Assembly: GCF_900113375.1 (NCBI RefSeq)
Contig: NZ_FOPC01000003.1
Location: 1-64,000 of the forward strand
From: Algoriphagus hitonicola
GTDB taxonomy: Bacteria; Bacteroidota; Bacteroidia; Cytophagales; Cyclobacteriaceae
Length of the DNA stretch: 64,000 nt
Reading direction: 5' to 3'
The notes under the pieces were generated by a model, which was given only the letters and a program-made list of their open reading frames with translations, was not told where the DNA came from and made no database searches. Positions within the stretch are counted from its first letter, which is position 1; every line of letters begins with the position of its first letter. A program made the translations under genes and the position numbers. This document shows positions 62,411 through 64,000 of the stretch, in pieces.

Positions 62411-62896
62411 TTAGCGCAATATCAAGTCTGCTAATTTTTTTTCAGCTAAGGATAAATCTTCAATTTGTTGCTCTGAGGCCCATCTATTTCTCAGGAGCTT
62501 TGCCCAAGTTTGGAGGTAAAGAATGACGTCTTCTTTCCTGTTTTTACTTAGAGAATTTCTTCTTTCAAACGGAATGGCCTGTAAAACCTGCGGGGAGGAA
62601 AGCCGCTCCAAATGACCGAGATCCTCTAAACTCAGACCAAAATCCAACATTTTTTCAATGATCAAATCAATGGGATATCCACTGCTAGGGCAAAACTCCA
62701 ACAGCTGATCATTCCAATCCCCCGAGCGCTCCATCGCATAGCGGTGAATCTCTGCTTTGCTAAGGTAGGTTAGCTCTTGGGCTAAATTGCCACAGTTGCA
62801 GGCACCCATATGTCCCCATTGATACGTTGCACCATCTTTTAATTTTTTGGCAGTTCGTTCTATTGCCGCGATAAGTTCAGGTTTGATCTTTTTCAT
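62411..62896 (-). CDS. Conserved hypothetical protein
   Basis: A 161-residue soluble protein. The start KKIKPELIAAIERTAKKL is helical; a small Cys pair GACNCGNLAQEL near 32-43 and CPSSGYPID near 69 may bind metal. No family name is claimed. It stands alone on the minus strand between the acidic microprotein and the response regulator. Confidence 0.65.
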   Translation of the reverse strand: MKKIKPELIAAIERTAKKLKDGATYQWGHMGACNCGNLAQELTYLSKAEIHRYAMERSGDWNDQLLEFCPSSGYPIDLIIEKMLDFGLSLEDLGHLERLSSPQVLQAIPFERRNSLSKNRKEDVILYLQTWAKLLRNRWASEQQIEDLSLAEKKLADLILR

Positions 62897-63033
62897 GGTG
62901 ATACTTTTTTATGTCAACTCAAAAATAAGAAAGAGTGTTGTCACCTTAGGCCTAAAAATTCTGAGGAAAAGTAATAATCGACAAAAGCAAAAATGAATTT
63001 CCGTCAAAGAGGAATAAAGGAGGGGAATTTGAA

Positions 63034-63390
63034 TCAGTTAAAAATACTTTGAATGTATTTTTTGATCAAAGGTTTGGATAGATAGTCTTTCACGACTTGA
63101 TACTTACTGGCTTTGTTGATATCCCGCTCATCCACAGAACTACTTAAAATGTAGATCTGAGCCTCATTGTTCTTTGGCTCAAAACTATCCAAAAAGTCCC
63201 AACCTGTCATCTCAGGCATATTTAGATCTAAAAAAAGATAGTTGGGATTGATCTCATAAATCTCCCTCAGTGCTGCTTTTGCACTTTGATACTTGTAGAA
63301 CTGAACAGGCTGATTGACGTTTTTGGCAATCAATTTTTCAGTCACAAAAGTACTGATCGGATCATCATCTATGAGAACTATTGTTAACAT
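63034..63390 (-). CDS. Single-domain response regulator (CheY-like)
   Basis: ATG 63390 (MLTIVLIDDD) is chosen over one three codons upstream. The 118-residue receiver has the acidic pocket DDD at 8-10, phosphoacceptor Asp55 in YLFLDLNMPEMTGW, Ser in ILSSS and Lys in YLSKPL near 105. No output domain. It could pass phosphate with an Hpt protein such as that at 24249, though nothing in the sequence ties the two. Confidence 0.92.
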   Translation of the reverse strand: MLTIVLIDDDPISTFVTEKLIAKNVNQPVQFYKYQSAKAALREIYEINPNYLFLDLNMPEMTGWDFLDSFEPKNNEAQIYILSSSVDERDINKASKYQVVKDYLSKPLIKKYIQSIFN

Positions 63391-63626
63391 TAAATACAAT
63401 TATGTGGGGCCGAAATACAATAAAGCTGTTACAAAAATAACAGTCTTCTCAATATTATCAAATAGTTTGCCAATTATCTTCGTAAAATTTAGTGCTTTAA
63501 TTTTTTGGGTAAAAAGGCTTCCTAGCCAATCAGCAAGTCAAAGAAAAGTTTGAAATCTGAAATTAGGCTGTAAAAGGGATATTAGAAGGTGGCTACCTTA
63601 TTCTTTTCAAAGAAAAAATGCCCTAT

Positions 63627-63761
63627 CTAAACAAAGCCATAGCCTCCAATCAGAATAGTAAAAATCCAAAAATAATTTCTTGATCCAATGGAACCCTTCA
63701 GGATCAAAAACAAAAATCCAATTTCGATGAAGCGTATGGCAGGTAGGATTTTGATGTTCAC
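63627..63761 (-). CDS. Possible 44-residue membrane microprotein
   Basis: GTG start at 63761, stop at 63627. The product, MNIKILPAIRFIEIG at its start, has two hydrophobic stretches (about 9-22 and 30-44). Only the hydrophobic profile supports it, and the gap 63400-63809 otherwise shows no gene. May be chance. Confidence 0.3.
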   Translation of the reverse strand: MNIKILPAIRFIEIGFLFLILKGSIGSRNYFWIFTILIGGYGFV

Positions 63762-63809
63762 CTAAAAAATAGGATTAAAACTCCAGGATGATTGATACCT
63801 ATGATATTG

Positions 63810-64000
63810 TTAATTTGAGGTGCTACTAATTTCAATCAGGAATCTTTCCAGGACTTTTTCGGTGGTTTTCAAGACTTTTTTTTGCTTATACTTTGGACTG
63901 CTTACTTCCGTAACTCCAGTCAAGGTCATCAAAAATTTGTCTTTCTCAGGATCAATAAAATCCATAATCACCTGTAACAGCTCGTATTCACTGCTTCTAG
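63810..64000 (-). CDS. C-terminal part of a gene cut by the window edge
   Basis: About 63 codons without a stop, read from the right edge and ending at TAA (63810-63812). The tail contains LLQVIMDFIDPEKDKF and ends FLIEISSTSN; it is helical and charged. The N-terminal part lies outside the window, so no family can be named. The frame is open to the edge and codon use fits. Confidence 0.5.
   Translation of the reverse strand, partial: RSSEYELLQVIMDFIDPEKDKFLMTLTGVTEVSSPKYKQKKVLKTTEKVLERFLIEISSTSN

Noticed and set aside
1-64000. tRNA and rRNA genes
   Set aside because: No T-loop-like GGTTCRA cores in a cloverleaf setting and no rRNA stretches were noticed on reading; a tRNAscan-SE run would settle this.

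Overview
The window looks like chromosomal DNA from a member of the Bacteroidota, most probably a marine or freshwater Cytophagales of the Cyclobacteriaceae (Algoriphagus-like). This is inferred from protein flavour (DUF1573 proteins, a type IX secretion C-terminal domain, six-bladed propeller lipoproteins, tricorn-like S41 protease, DUF2452, DUF6526), from -7 boxes of the Bacteroidota form TAnnTTTG, and from the lack of strong Shine-Dalgarno sites. No tRNA, rRNA, CRISPR array or prophage was seen.

Layout. 1-2760: repeat-rich DNA made of small palindromes around a serine hydrolase lipoprotein and a tiny membrane protein. 2765-8676: trpS, then a DUF1573 lipid- or periplasm-directed protein and a 1249-residue secreted phosphoesterase with a T9SS tail. 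8690-9957: a REP-associated Y1 transposase (RAYT) between two direct copies of a palindrome block. 10023-12307: divergent glutaryl-CoA dehydrogenase and tryptophan 2,3-dioxygenase. 12308-14660: AT-rich accessory cassette with a (TTTG)8 tract, a Cys-rich secreted peptide, a propeller lipoprotein and a membrane-anchored DUF1573 protein. 14672-20110: M19-like dipeptidase plus DUF900 hydrolase, then PhoD-like and calcineurin-like phosphoesterases. 20150-24584: Hpt protein, S9 peptidase and gamma-glutamyltransferase on the minus strand. 24754-30487: small unknowns, deoxynucleoside kinase, 3-hydroxybutyryl-CoA dehydrogenase, CvfB, YkgJ-like protein and ROK kinase.

30792-37567: topoisomerase IV locus with parE and parC separated by satD and a small membrane protein, followed by trmH. 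37564-44592: barrel-like protein, cyclophilin, pckA, POT peptide transporter, TetR regulator and tyrS. 44765-49314: tricorn-like protease, orphan BlaI-type repressor and fatty-acid desaturase. 49614-55404: holin-like membrane protein, AlbA_2 protein, HDAC-like deacetylase, OmpH/Skp lipoprotein, deoxyhypusine-synthase-like enzyme and OmpA/PD40 protein. 55479-64000: Gfo/Idh/MocA oxidoreductase, GH20 hexosaminidase, AGCS symporter with glycerate kinase, then a minus-strand run of small proteins including a very acidic microprotein and a single-domain response regulator, ending in a truncated gene.

Most of the window is ordinary: peptide and amino-acid salvage (S9, GGT, POT, M19, tricorn, TDO, AGCS) joined to housekeeping genes. 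The two places that most deserve a second look are the intergenic palindrome blocks, whose stems change in a compensating way between copies around a RAYT gene, and the AT-rich Cys-rich peptide/propeller/DUF1573 cassette behind a tetranucleotide tract.
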